A DNA stretch of 64,000 bases from Sceloporus undulatus (Eukaryota; Chordata; Lepidosauria; Squamata; Phrynosomatidae), in the NCBI RefSeq assembly GCF_019175285.1, contig NC_056527.1:118404133-118468132 (forward strand). Direction: 5' to 3'. This document shows positions 33,690-45,031 of the stretch, in pieces. Made by a program: the position numbers and the translations under genes. The notes below the pieces were generated by a model. It had not been told where the DNA came from. It searched no databases and worked only from the letters and a program-made list of their open reading frames with translations. The stretch's first letter is position 1. Each line of letters begins with the position of its first letter.

Positions 33690-34250
33690 AAAAGATGGAC
33701 GATGAGTTTCTATAAGGCCTCTGGTGATTTCCTCAAAAGAGCACCTGTTACGGTGAGGCTAAGCATGGCGGTGGTGGCGGCACAAACAAGCTCACAATCT
33801 CCATTTTGGAAACCAAGTGTTCACAAAATGGCTGCCGTCAAGCAGTTCCACTGGAAGAACTTGATTTTCTCCTCATGTTTCAACGTGGCAGCTCCCCAAG
33901 GCAGCCATAATGGCTATCTCCAAACTTAGAACATCTGCTCCTGAGGAGTAAGAGGAGGGCAGCCATTTGGGGTCAGTTTCACAGTATGGGATGTTGACGT
34001 CGGTGCGGCCATCTTTGGCATTTCTGTGTTTCTGAGGGATTTCTGAGGTGATGGCGCGAGGGCACCGAGGCCTTGGGAGAGCCAACTGCCCACAAAATGA
34101 CTCAAAATGACCAGGAACAGAAGAGATGGAAGGTATCTGGCCACCATCTTCGCCATTGTAGAAGAAGGCAGCCATCTTGGACAACAGAACTGGACTTAAA
34201 AAACAATGAATTCCTCCAACTAGTGAGGAGAAAACTATCCGCCATCTTCA
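33690..34250 (-). promoter_or_regulatory. Cluster of AAGATGGC (YY1-like) motifs
   Basis: GCCATCTT occurs at 34008, 34171 and 34241, and ACCATCTT at 34143. Variants such as AAAATGGCTGCC (33825), CCATAATGGC (33904), GCCATTTGG (33962) and GCATGGCGG (33764) lie between them. The core of the YY1 site is AAGATGGCGGC, and the copy at 34239-34249 matches it best. On the EPHB4 sense strand these read AAGATGGC. Binding is inferred only. Confidence 0.4.
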
Positions 34251-34495
34251 CCACCGTTCTAAAGAGTTAAGCCTCTTGGCAGCCCTTCCAAAGCGGAGGA
34301 GGAACAAGGAAAGGAAATAAGAATACGTGGCTCTTTTGTTCCAAAACAGACAAATGGAAAAAAGGGAAAGGAGGAGGAAAATGGGAGGCAGATGCTGTTC
34401 CCAGTCAGGATCCCTGTTCGCTGCTGGAGAGGCCTCAGGAAGGTTCTGGAAAGCAAAATATTCCATGCCTTCCGTATCCCGCACCTTCTTTTGAG

Positions 34496-34619
34496 TCAGT
34501 AATGTCCGGTTTTGGCCCCGACGGACGGTCCTGCTTTGCTCTGGACATGCATGTTCTGGACGCTGGACAGGATCTTCTTTTGGTGTCCGGCTAAAGTCAC
34601 CCCGATTCGGAGCAAATCT
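34496..34619 (-). CDS. EPHB4: EPHB4 last exon (SAM end, C-terminus and stop)
   Basis: The last coding exon follows TTCTTAG|. It encodes [20 protein letters not shown], the end of the SAM domain, then [20 protein letters not shown] and TGA at 34498-34496. The C-terminus is a little shorter than the human one and ends GHY rather than PQY; a C-terminal tyrosine is kept. Exons 2 to 16 sum to 2894 nt and about 963 residues, close to human EPHB4 without exon 1. Confidence 0.95.
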
Positions 34620-35601
34620 CTAAGAAAGAAAAAAAGGAAAATGGTTGGAACGCAGAACCGTTTCTCTCATTTGCCCTTCCATATTGGCCTAAGCTATGTC
34701 TGCACTGCGCAGTTATACCGGTTTGATATCACTTTAAGTGTCATGGCTAAGGGTTCTTTGGATTTGTAGTTTTGTGAGGCATGTGGCATTTTCCGCTACT
34801 AGAGTGTCAGTCCGATGAATTGTAATTTCCCAAATTACTCTGAGAAAAAGGACAGAGAATTAAATTGGGTTCCAGACTAAGTATTCTTGGGATTTGTAGT
34901 TTAATGAATGACTATTGTACTCTAGTGTCCTCTTCTGAACTATAGTTCCCAAGAGAATTCCTGAGAAGAGAGAGATCGAGGATTAAATTGAGATTACTTG
35001 GGAATTGTAGTTCAGGGGAGGATGCCAGACTTCTTTAGCTGAGGAATCTAATTTCTTCCCCAAACTACAAATCCCAGAATTCCTTACAATTGAGCCAGTG
35101 AAATGGGATCAAAACTACTCTAATGTCTAGGTTTCCCAAAAAAGTAGTGGTCTTCCAGAATCCTTCAGGAACAAAGCAAAAAGCTGGAAAGCAAGTATTC
35201 ATTTGGAAGAATGAAAGGAGAGACCTAGGCTGCATCTACACTGCAGAAATAATCCAGTTTGACACCACTTTAACTACTTTGGCTCTGGGCTATGGAATTT
35301 TGGGAACTGTAGTTTGTTGTAGCACTAGAGCTCTATGACAGAGAAGGCTAAATGTCTCACAAAACTACAATCCCCAGAATTCCATAGCACTGAAGCTGTG
35401 GCACTTAAAGTGCTGTCAAACTGGATTATTTCTGCAGGGTGGATATAACCCAAGTCCCATGCGCTATATAATGGTCAAAACCTTTTTACTGTTAAGCGAC
35501 ATAAGTCTTTGACCATCTTATGTGGCACACGGGGCTTTGATTTCCTTTCCTTCTTGCCTTGCAAAACCCTTCCCCGTTTTCTTGCAGTCCTGCTCACTCA
35601 C

Positions 35602-35757
35602 TCGGTGGACAGTTGGCTGACCAGTTCGAAGGAGGTGAAGCCGGCGTTGGCAAAATTCTCCTCGTAGCGGCCCATTTTGATGGCCCGAAGCCAGTCCCCG
35701 ACGGAGCCGAAGGAGGAGTAGTGGGGGAGCCGCTGGTCCAGGAGAGGATGGGAGGGC
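35602..35757 (-). CDS. EPHB4: EPHB4 exon 15 (SAM domain, first part)
   Basis: This 156-nt exon encodes [20 protein letters not shown], then [20 protein letters not shown] and [23 protein letters not shown] is the start of the SAM domain, closest to human EPHB4. Boundaries are ACTCAG|GCCCT and CCGA|GTGAGT. Confidence 0.96.
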
Positions 35758-36003
35758 CTGAGTTCGAGAGAGAGGAGGAAAAACAGAGAGGAAAGTGAAG
35801 CAGAGAGGCTGGGCAAGGAGGGGGACATTGGCAAAACAAAACCAGGGCACACAGGGCTCAAGACCTAGGTCCCCTTGAGAAGTGAAAACCGTGGCACCAT
35901 CAGCCACCCCCAGCCCTACTTGGACTCCCATCTTCCCCACTCTGAGGCTACATCCAGACAGACTGGAAAGGTCCCCAAGGTTGCTTCTGTCCTTTCCAAT
36001 TTT

Positions 36004-36180
36004 ACATAGTGGTTTGAATGCTGCGCTGTGACTCCGGAGACCAGGGTTTGATTCCCTGCTCAGCCATGGAACCTGTTAGGTGACCTTGCGCAAGTCACAC
36101 TCTCACAGCTTCAGGGGAAATCTTACCAAGAAAACCACAGGACAAATTTGCCATAAGTCGGAAATGACTTGAAGAACCTC
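36004..36180 (+). mobile_element. Sauria-type SINE (EPHB4 intron)
   Basis: tRNA-like head AGTGGTTTGAATGCTGCGC with the B box GGGTTTGATTCCC, then the core GTGACCTTGCGCAAGTCACA, and a Bov-B-like tail CCATAAGTCGGAAATGACTT. It is moderately complete. Confidence 0.65.
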
Positions 36181-36703
36181 CCAAAATGCTGCAGAGGCAA
36201 CCATGGCCAGCAAAAACTGTCTATCCCGAGAACGTACATTTCTCTAGATACATTTCTCAGTTCTCAACTTCTAGCTCCCATTTGTTTGGGACTTCAGGTC
36301 CCAGAAGCCTCAGCCAACTTGGCCGACAGTCAGGAATCATGGGAGCTGGAGTCCTTTGAATCTTCAGGCCCAAAGGTCAGGAACCACTGCTCTAGAACCC
36401 TCTGGAATTGCTGGGTGGTTCTCCTCCTGGCCATTGCAGAGCCTTGTGGCCCTTCCACATTAGTCACTATGGTCCCACTTTAAGTGCCATGGCTCCACCC
36501 TATGGAATTCTGGGATTTGTAGTTTAGGGAGCAATACTTGGCATAATCAGCCAAAGAGCTCTAGTGCACCCCCCAAAACTACAAGCCCTGGGGTTCCACA
36601 GCATGCGGCCATGGCAGACAAAGTGGAAGCATAGTGTAGCATGAAAGGGCCCCAGATCTTGGGGGTGATGGAAAGGATGTGGGGAAGCCAGGGACCAACG
36701 CAC

Positions 36704-36897
36704 CCTCCGTTCCCCCGGGAGACAATCTTGAGGCTGGCAGGGTTGCGGATGAGCTTGTCCAAGGAGCTGACGATCTGGGCGAATCGGGGCCGGGAGTTTC
36801 GGTCCTTCTGCCAGCAGTCCAGCATCAGTTGGTGGAGGGATGTGGGGCAGTCCGTGGGGGGAGGTAGGCGGTAGTCTTGCTCAATGGCGTTGATCAC
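36704..36897 (-). CDS. EPHB4: EPHB4 exon 14 (end of kinase domain)
   Basis: This 194-nt exon encodes [20 protein letters not shown], then [20 protein letters not shown] and the linker [32 protein letters not shown] is the conserved end of Eph kinases. Boundaries are CCCAG|GTGAT and GAGG|GTGCGT. Confidence 0.96.
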
Positions 36898-36962
36898 CTG
36901 GGCAGAAAGAACAGGAAGGTCACATCTGGAACAAGGCAGGCGCCTCTTGGGTAAAGCATGGC

Positions 36963-37370
36963 ATAGTGGTTTGAGCACTGGACTATGACTCTGGAGACCT
37001 GGGTTTGAATCCCTGCTCAGCCATGTAAACCCACTGGATAACCTGGCCAAGTCACACGCTCTCAGCCTCAGATGATGGCCATGGCAAACCCCCTCTGAAG
37101 ACACTTGCCAAGAAAACCCCATGAGAGGTGCGCCTAAGGGTTGCCATAAGTTGGTAACAAGTTCAAGGCACACAACACCACCAACAACAATGGACAGAGC
37201 CTGTGCTAGTAGTAGTTTCAGTGTTGGACTACAAATCTGGAGACCAGAATTTGAATCCCCGCTCAGCCATGGAAACCCACTATATGCCTTTGGGCAAGTC
37301 CCACTTTCTCAGCCTCAGAGGAATGCAGTGGCAAACCTCTGAACAAATCTTGCCGAGAAAAACCTGTTTT
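36963..37370 (+). mobile_element. Two adjacent Sauria-type SINEs
   Basis: The first (36963-37190) is nearly whole, from AGTGGTTTGAGCACTGGACT and GGGTTTGAATCCC to TTGCCATAAGTTGGTAACAA and GTTCAAGGCACACAAC. The second (37205-37370) lacks its tail. Both point the same way, in EPHB4 intron 13, opposite to the gene. Confidence 0.7.
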
Positions 37371-37514
37371 TGGAGAGTTGTTTTAGCAGTCTTTTAATTT
37401 TAAGGACATTTTAGCTGTGGACTCCTGCGTTGGACAAAGGGCACGGTGGGCCAAGTGACCTTTGGGGTGCCTTGCAAGGCTGTGATTCAAAAGAATCAGA
37501 ACAGGGTCACTCAC

Positions 37515-37664
37515 ATCCTGGTTAGACATGTCCCAGTATGGCCTCTCCCCAAAGGACATCACTTCCCACATGACGATGCCGTAGCTCCACACGTCGCTGG
37601 CAGAGGTGAACTTGCGGAAGGCAATGGCTTCGGGGGCTGTCCACCGGATTGGGATCTTCCCACC
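37515..37664 (-). CDS. EPHB4: EPHB4 exon 13 (kinase C-lobe, APE motif)
   Basis: This 150-nt exon encodes [20 protein letters not shown], then [20 protein letters not shown] and [13 protein letters not shown] and the DVWSYG helix F motif are intact. Human EPHB4 differs mainly at SDA for SDV. Boundaries are CCTCAG|GGTGG and GGAT|GTGAGT. Confidence 0.97.
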
Positions 37665-37872
37665 CTGAGGAGAAAGCGGTTTAGGAACTGACCAGGGAGA
37701 AGGAACAACTACAAAGGGAAGAAAGAAGCCAGCCAACAACCAGCATTTTTAAAGCAAAATAAATCACAAACTTTGAAGATTCACACCCTTAAGATTCTCA
37801 GGGTTTTCCAATACTCCATATTCCCCCTGCCCCAAAGAGTCTAGATGCAACACGGGGGGCCATTTCACATAC

Positions 37873-38088
37873 CAGGGAGCTGGTGTAGGTGGGGTCAGAT
37901 GAATTCTCCTCGAGGAAACGAGAGAGCCCGAAATCGGAGACTTTGCAGACAAGGTTGCTGTTGACCAGGATGTTCCGGGCGGCAAGATCCCGGTGGACGT
38001 AACTCATGTCAGAGAGGTAGCGCATGCCCGAGGCAATCCCCCGGAGCATGCCCACCAGCTGGATGGGGGTGAACTGACCGTCATTCAG
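37873..38088 (-). CDS. EPHB4: EPHB4 exon 12 (catalytic loop and DFG)
   Basis: This 216-nt exon starts [20 protein letters not shown]. It carries the catalytic loop [13 protein letters not shown] and the metal-binding DFG in [20 protein letters not shown], ending YTSSL in the activation segment. All key kinase residues are intact, so the receptor should be active. Boundaries are TTGCAG|CTGAA and CCTG|GTATGT. Confidence 0.97.
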
Positions 38089-38345
38089 CTGCAAGGGGAC
38101 AAGAGAAGGGACAGGTCAAATCTGCAAAAATCAAAGCCGCAAATGTGGAGGGCTGACTACATCCCAATCCTCAACATTCCCTGGTGTTGCACAATGAGAC
38201 CTGAATCCAACTGGTTAAGTGACATGGGGAGGCAGAATTCCTGAGGGGGGCAATGCCTTCATTTTGGAACCACCATTGCCGCCTTTGCTGGACTTTGTTC
38301 ATTCCTGAGCAAAGCAGCTCACGCTTAGAATAAAACAAACTTCAC

Positions 38346-38575
38346 TGAAATGTGTTCTCTGCCTTCAGGTTGATTCTGGCTTATGAAGGCCCTCTCCTAG
38401 GGCTTTATGGCCAGATTTCTTCAAGAGGAAGTTTGCTGCCATTGCCTTCCTCTGAGTCAGAAAGAGCATGACTTGCTCAAAGGTCACCCAGTGGGCTTCC
38501 ATGGCCAAGCAGGGATTCGAACTCTGTTCTCTCAGAGTCCTACTCCAACAGTCAGACCACTACAGGTATAACCTG
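38346..38575 (-). mobile_element. Sauria-type SINE
   Basis: It has the reverse order of the same blocks: tail (TTCTGGCTTATGAAGGCCCT), core (GACTTGCTCAAAGGTCACCC) and head (GGGATTCGAACTCTG). It lies in EPHB4 intron 11, in the same direction as the gene. Confidence 0.65.
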
Positions 38576-38846
38576 GTCATTAAAAGAGTTAAAATACAGT
38601 GAAACCAGCTATGCTATTAGGACGCCACTAAAATTAAATGAAAGCATTTTAAAGTCGTAACAGTGAGAATAAAAATATAGCACACATTCCCATGAAAAGA
38701 CCCTTTTGCACCGCCAGGTGACAGGCAAGAGAAATATTGCCGTTCAGAGAGAAACTGAGGTCAGGGGAAGGCATAACGCCCTGCTCCTGCCTGCCATGGC
38801 TCTGCTGGAGAAACCGGCGCACGGGCCCCCATTCGAGTCCCCTTAC

Positions 38847-39094
38847 CCGGAGGAAGGAGTCGAGGGCCCCGTTCTCCATGAACTCGGTGATGATCATGAC
38901 GGGGACGCTGCTGGTGATGACGCCGTCCAGGCGGATGATGTTGGGGTGCTCAAACTGGCCCATGATGCTGGCCTCGCTCAGGAACTCCCGGCGCTGCTTC
39001 TCGGTGTAGCCCCCCTTCAGCGTCTTGATGGCCACGTAGATCTCCTTCTTGCCGGGGACCTTCAGGAGGCCGCGGCACACCTCCCCAAACTCAC
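38847..39094 (-). CDS. EPHB4: EPHB4 exon 11 (kinase N-lobe)
   Basis: This 248-nt exon completes the glycine loop ([11 protein letters not shown]). It contains the catalytic lysine in [10 protein letters not shown] and the helix C region [20 protein letters not shown], and ends [17 protein letters not shown] at the hinge. Size and sequence match mammalian EPHB4. Boundaries are CCGCAG|GTGAG and CCGG|GTAAGG. Confidence 0.97.
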
Positions 39095-39437
39095 CTGCGG
39101 GAGGCAGAAGCTTTATTAGGCGCACTACAACAAACAAAGTGATAGAATTGAAAGGTATAGCCATGTCAGTCTGTAAAATGAGAATGTAAAAGAGAAGGCT
39201 AGATGTCTCACCAAATTACAAATCCCAGAACTTCATAGCACTGAGCAATGTAATTAAAACGGTGTCAAACTGCATGATTTCTGCAGTGCAGATTAGACCC
39301 GGGTGCTCCAAAATGGAGAAAATAAATAGCTATTCCCGTTGTGGGAAGTATACATTTCAGGGAAATTTCCTGCAGAGGCGACTCCTATAAGGGTTATCCT
39401 TGTTTGTCTCTGTCCTTACGAAAGGAATTCCACCTCA

Positions 39438-39797
<360 letters not shown>

Positions 39798-41010
39798 TTA
39801 GCAGAGCTCAGCAAAACTGGGGGGTTTTGGACTACAATGCCCACAATCCCCCAGGCCAAAACTGTCGCCCAACAACTCCCAACTGTGCTCAACTCCGGTC
39901 ATGAAAAGATCCCTTTCAAAAGTGACAAACCCAGCTAACCGGAATCCAATCCCTGCACAAACTCTAAATGAATACAACAAATGTCCCATCTCTGCTGGCT
40001 AACTTGACAAGTCTACAGAATAGGACAGAAGAACCCAGAAATATGAAGGGAAATAGATTCCTTTCACAAATAATCATCAAAAAAGAGCTTTCTGTAGCAT
40101 TATTCTTACACATTTAGTCTTATAATATAATATTCATTGAAGTATAAATATTGTGATGCTATGATGCGACTTAACCATTGAACTATATATTTTTGGAGCT
40201 TGAAAAGTGTTTTCAGCAATTTCAACATTTTAACTGTATTTTTCTTCATTTAATAAGCAATCTATTTTAATATTGTAACCATTTTATTCTGTTTTAGTGT
40301 ACCACTTTTCTAAGTTTGTAATTTATTGTTCTTTTAATGTTGAGAGCCGCTCTGGGTCCCAGTTCTGGGGAAAGAGTGGGGTATAAGTAGATATAAGACT
40401 AAGAATTGAACTAATGCGCGGCAGTGTGATGCTACGATACGATGAAGAACATTGGCTTTCATGGAATGTATGTGACTGCGCTGTGATATAATAACACAAC
40501 CATACAAATTCCATGAAAACCAATGTTCTTCATCATAACAGCAATATCACACTATCTCACATTAGTTCAAGGTCCAAAGCATATAGCCTCAAGCGTCTCA
40601 ATGCTTCTGCTCCAATGAATTCACAGTCAGTACCTGCAATAAAGTTAATCCATACTAAATCCTCATTTAGACCATTTTTGTACTTTGCAATTAGTCCAAG
40701 GCCAACGAAACGCGTTTCTTCTCATTCTATTGCAAGGCATGGATGGCCAAAGGCAACGCAAATCTTGCTAAGACTGTATTTCCAGACTTTGCAAGAGAAA
40801 CACATTCTTTACCCTCCAGATCAACATCTATTCTTGCCTGAATTTTCCCCCTCTTTGTCCATGAAAAGCTCCTTATGGATACGGCCAAATCAATGTGACA
40901 CATGCCCCATCCAAATGGCCCCGCCCACTACAGCCTGCTTTGCCCCTCCCACAACCTCATAGGCTCCTCCCGCTGAAACCAGAATTGCCGCCATGTTTGT
41001 GCGCACTCAC

Positions 41011-41081
41011 CGTGCCCAATCAGGTATTGTCCAGGTTTGTCCGAATATTCTGTCTCTCGCGACCGGGAGGAGCCTTGACGC
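41011..41081 (-). CDS. EPHB4: EPHB4 exon 9 (juxtamembrane segment)
   Basis: This 71-nt exon encodes RQGSSRSRETEYSDKPGQYL then IGHG. Human EPHB4 has REAEYSDKHGQYLIGHG. The Tyr residues are in the regulatory juxtamembrane region. Boundaries are GACAG|GCGTC and CACG|GTGAGT. Confidence 0.93.
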
Positions 41082-42129
41082 CTGTCGGCGCGGAAAGAAA
41101 ACACGAAAGTCATGAAACTGGCTCCTCCCTTGGCCACACCCATGCTCCCACTTGCTCCGCCCATTCCTTTTAGCCACTCCTACCGTCCGCTGGATAATCC
41201 CAACGTCTCCAAAGTTAGAACGGTATAAAATCCCAAACATTTTAATTCCACGGGTATTCGTTCCATCTACCTACTTAGGACCATATTTTTGCCATCTTAG
41301 CCTGCATCTGCACCACAGAAATCATCCACTTTGACACTACTTTAACTGCCATGGCTCAATGCTATGGAGTTCTGGGAGCTGTCATTTGTTGTGGCAGGGA
41401 AGGTTAAATGTCTCATAAAACTACAATTCCCAGAATTCCATTGCATTGAGTTGCGGAAGATAAAGTGGTGTCAAACTGGATTATTTCTGCGGTGCGGATG
41501 TAACCCAAGTTGCTTTCATTGTTCACCTAAAAAAGGGATACAGAGAACACTTCAGAAAACAGTCAAAAGCCGTTTTGGAATTTTTTTCCCAAAAGAAAAA
41601 AGCTGTGCTAAATTCTTGGGTTTTCTGCAAAAGTTTGGGTTTTTTGTGAACCAAAAAACTTGCTTTTTTTGGTTTAAAAAAATGTTCAAAGGAAACGAAA
41701 CATTTAATGCAAAAAACACTGGTTTCTGCAGACAAATATAGGGTTTTGTACAAACTAAATATTGAATTTGGGGAAGAAAACCCCAAAAGCATTTTTGCAC
41801 AGAAAGCAAAGTATTTTGGTCAAGATCCATGGTTTTCTACACATAAACACTGGGTTTCTTTTTAATGCAAAGACATGTGGGCTGTTTTGCAAAGCTGTTT
41901 GTTTTTGCAAAAATCCTCCAAAGTGTGAAAAAACATTACCAAAATGGCACACAGACAGACACACACACACACACACACAGAGTCAGACCCTTATGATCTC
42001 AGCCAGCGGGTGAAATTTTTAAATAAATGTCCTTGTATAGAAGAAGGAAACAAGGATCACAGCTCAATAAGTCCCTCCCACTCCCACCTGGCCCCTCCCA
42101 CCCTTCGGTTTTCGAACTGAGAGCCTTAC

Positions 42130-42232
42130 CGGAGGCAGACAACAGCCACAATGACCACCGCCAGGACCAGGAGGGCCCCCAGGGCCGCCGTTCCGACAAT
42201 GAGGGCCAACTTCTCCGTGCTGCTCCCTGAGT
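42130..42232 (-). CDS. EPHB4: EPHB4 exon 8 (transmembrane helix)
   Basis: This 103-nt exon encodes DSGSSTEKLALIVGTAALGA, then LLVLAVVIVAVVCLR. The hydrophobic run of about 25 residues from LALIV to VVCL is the single membrane span. The following Arg is the stop-transfer charge, split across the intron. Boundaries are CCGCAG|ACTC and CCG|GTAAGG. Confidence 0.95.
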
Positions 42233-42759
42233 CTGCGGAGAGAGGAGATAAGAGAGAGAGACTGGGTGCCCAGTTTGAATTCTGGGAAGGAAGGGGTCCG
42301 GATCTGGACTGAGTCAAGGCTCAAGGGCCAAAAAAGAGAGCCTGAACATCTCTGAGAGGAAGATCATCTCTCCTAAGCTGTGCTAAGGATCACAGAACCT
42401 ACCAGATTCTAGGGTATAACGGGTCCCCAAAGACCATGTAGTCTAGCCATGCCAATGGGATGGGTTGGCAGATATCCCAAGGGTAATCTAGACTAAGCTC
42501 TTGCCAGTGGAATGAGTTGGAAGATACTCCAAGGGTCATCTAGACTAACCTCTTACCAGTGAGATGAATTTGGAGATATATCAAGGGTCATCTAGACAAA
42601 CATCTTGCCAATAGGATAGGTTGGAAGATACCCCAAGAGTCATCTAGACTTGCCAGTGGGATGGGTTGGAAGATACCCCAAGGGCTATCTAGACTAACCA
42701 CTTGCCAGCGGGATGAGTTTGAAGGAACCCCAAGGTCTATCTAGGTCAATTATTTATTA

Positions 42760-43560
42760 TTATTATTATTATGAACATTTATTTATATAGCAAAGGTCAA
42801 ATAAAATAAGAAGAAAAAAAGAATAAAAACTTGCCAAGCGGCGTACAATCTAAAACAACAACAACAACAACAACATTACATGGTGAAAATATCTCTAAAA
42901 TAATACTAAGTAGTGTACAATAAAAACAAAGTAAGCAGCAAGATTAACAACCAACAATTCGGAATGCCTCCCTAAACAAGAGTGTCTTCAATTTGGCCTT
43001 AAAAGCCGCTAAGGAAGGAATAGTCCTGAACTGTGTGGGGAGGCGATTTCAGGAGCAGCGCAAGAGAAGGAGCGGATTTGCGCAGGGCAGGAGGAGACCC
43101 TTGGCTGGGTCAAGAGACCGATGTCATAGGATCTCAATGCGCATCAAGGGCGATAAGGAGAGATGAAGGGCTTTAAAGGTCAGGAGAAGAATTTTGACAA
43201 GATTATAAAGAAAGAATCTGCGTTGCTTGGCTGTAGCCTGGATCTGTGGAGCAAACGATAACGAAGAGTCAATGATGATAATCGCTGCTCAACACCCGGT
43301 GAAATCTATGGGGAATTTATTGGGAGCTAATAAGATTTTCCCAGGGACAGGGCCTAAAGGGAGAGCAGTAAAGGACCCAAGACAGAACCTGGAGGGACTC
43401 CAACAGCAAATGAGACGGGGGCAGAAACCGGACCTCCTGTAACCACCACAAAAGATCTGTGTGTCAGGCAGGATTTAAACCAGTTTAAGACTGATCCCAC
43501 AAAACCCAGGTCTTGGAGTAAATCCACCCAGAGACCATGATCAACAGTGTGTCAAATGCA
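42760..43560. repeat. Long interspersed repeat of unassigned class
   Basis: It begins with an (ATT)n run and TTTATTTATATAGC, then GCGGCGTACAATCTAAAAC, and continues through blocks such as AAGGGCTTTAAAGGTCAGGA and AGAGATCCAGGTCAAGCCC. I recognise these as typical of a repeated family, but I cannot assign it. A CR1 fragment follows at about 43560-43830. The stretch lies in EPHB4 intron 7. Confidence 0.4.
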
Positions 43561-44874
43561 GCAGAGAGATCCAGGTCAAGCCCTGGGGATGCAGGAAATA
43601 CAGAGCTAAAGCATTCCTGAGAAGTGGACCATCCAACCTCTATTTAAAGACCTTCCAAGACCAAAGAGTCCACCACCGGCCAACTCCAGAATTGCAGAGC
43701 TGGAAGGAATCCTAAGGGTCCTCTATTCCAATCCCAATGCCAGGAATGCAGGAAATGCAGAGCTAAGGCAGTCCTGAGAAGTGGGCCATCCAAGGTCCAC
43801 TAACCCTCCTCCAAGGAAGGTGAATACAATAAAATAAAGCCCACCACTTATTGAGGGAATCGTTCCGAAACATCTACCATCAGGAAATCGTTCGCATAAG
43901 AACAACCTTAAGGGACCTTGCAAAAGGAACTTCTTCCCAAAGGTAACTGCCCCATGATCCCCCCCCCATTACCAGAATAACTTCTTGGCTTTTCTTTTTT
44001 AAAAGCTTAAATGGGGGGGGGGGATCTGCAGGGATCACTCCAGGACAAGCCCACCTGACATATTCCTCTAGAGCTCCAAGGATTACCATCAAACTAGGAA
44101 CAGATAATCTAGCCAAACAGTGAAATTTCACAATTTCCAACGGGGCCGATGGGTTAATCCCTTGCAGCTAAGACAAGAGACCGGAGGAAACCGTAAGCCG
44201 TGCAATTCCATAAGATCCCATGTTTAATCAGGAAAATAAGTGCTGGAAACAGGATGAGGTATTAATCCTGTAGCGTCAGACTTTTTTCATCCATATTCAG
44301 TTTAGAAAAATCCAGAGTACGGAGAGAGAACCCTATTTTGATGCCTCTGTTATTGTGTCCAAAACTGCCAAATTCTCTCTTGCACCAAATAGAATTAGTT
44401 CTGCCCTGGCACTGTCCACAGCCCTTGCTGGACGCAAAAGATGACCACAGAGATAAAGACCTGAAGAGCTGGGAGGGATCCCAAGGGTTATATACTCCAA
44501 CCTCTTCCAAAATCCACAGCTAAAACAATAAATCCACATCCTAAATATGAAAAAAATATTTGAAGATGCATATTATGCAGAGCAGAGGCTGAGATCTCTA
44601 TGGCCTTCCAGATGTTTCTGGACTGCAATCCCCAGCAGCCCTGAGCCACACTGCTAGTGTGTTTTGCCCTGGCATCATCCACAGGGCAGTGGTCAGAAAT
44701 GCTGGGAGATGCAGTCCAACAGCATCTGGAGGTTTTTCTGCTTCTCATCCCTGGGAAAGGAGTATATTGCAAAGCAAAGGAAAACTGCTTCATATACCAT
44801 TTGGTGAAGCCTAATGGACCTGACTTGAGAGCAATGGGTGAACAACGCTACCTCTGAAGGTTAGGCTTACTCAC

Positions 44875-45031
44875 CAACGCCTTGGGTCTGGAAGGCCCTT
44901 TCTGGCCCAAATCCACCGTAGCCGGCCTCAGAGCGCGCTCGGATCTGGACGCCATACACTGTCCCACGGCGCAGTCCAGTCAGGGCCACCTGGTTCATAG
45001 ATGTCTTGACAAACATGGGACCCCCGACGCC
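44875..45031 (-). CDS. EPHB4: EPHB4 exon 7 (fibronectin III domain 2, second half)
   Basis: This 157-nt exon encodes GVGGPMFVKTSMNQVALTGL followed by RRGTVYGVQIRARSEAGYGG and FGPERAFQTQGV. RARSEAGYG-FG is the shared Eph motif before the membrane segment. Boundaries are TCGCAG|GGCGT and GTTG|GTGAGT. Confidence 0.94.

Larger units (their letters stand above)
32944..34495 (-). other. EPHB4: EPHB4 3'UTR or downstream region
   Basis: No gene was found below the EPHB4 stop. This stretch is freer of recognised transposons than its surroundings. Candidate poly(A) signals on the minus strand are ATTAAA at 32949-32944 and AATAAA at 32336-32331, giving a 3'UTR of about 1.5 or 2.2 kb; neither is proven. 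The region holds two motif clusters, listed separately. Confidence 0.4.

Noticed and set aside
36963-37370. Recurring tRNA-like heads as functional tRNA genes
   Set aside because: They have A and B boxes but no cloverleaf, and continue into a SINE core and Bov-B-like tail.
38706-39119. 137-residue plus-strand ORF across EPHB4 exon 11
   Set aside because: It is a shadow of the conserved kinase exon on the other strand.
40513-40962. 149-residue plus-strand ORF in EPHB4 intron 9
   Set aside because: There is no resemblance to a known protein, it has A+T-rich repeat-like surroundings, and it is antisense to EPHB4. Probably chance.
42420-42740. Repeated phrases such as GGTTGGAAGATACCCCAAGGG, at first sight like a CRISPR or tandem coding repeat
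   Set aside because: Repeat spacing is irregular and the units are diverged. It looks like a decayed minisatellite derived from CR1 3' ends in EPHB4 intron 7.
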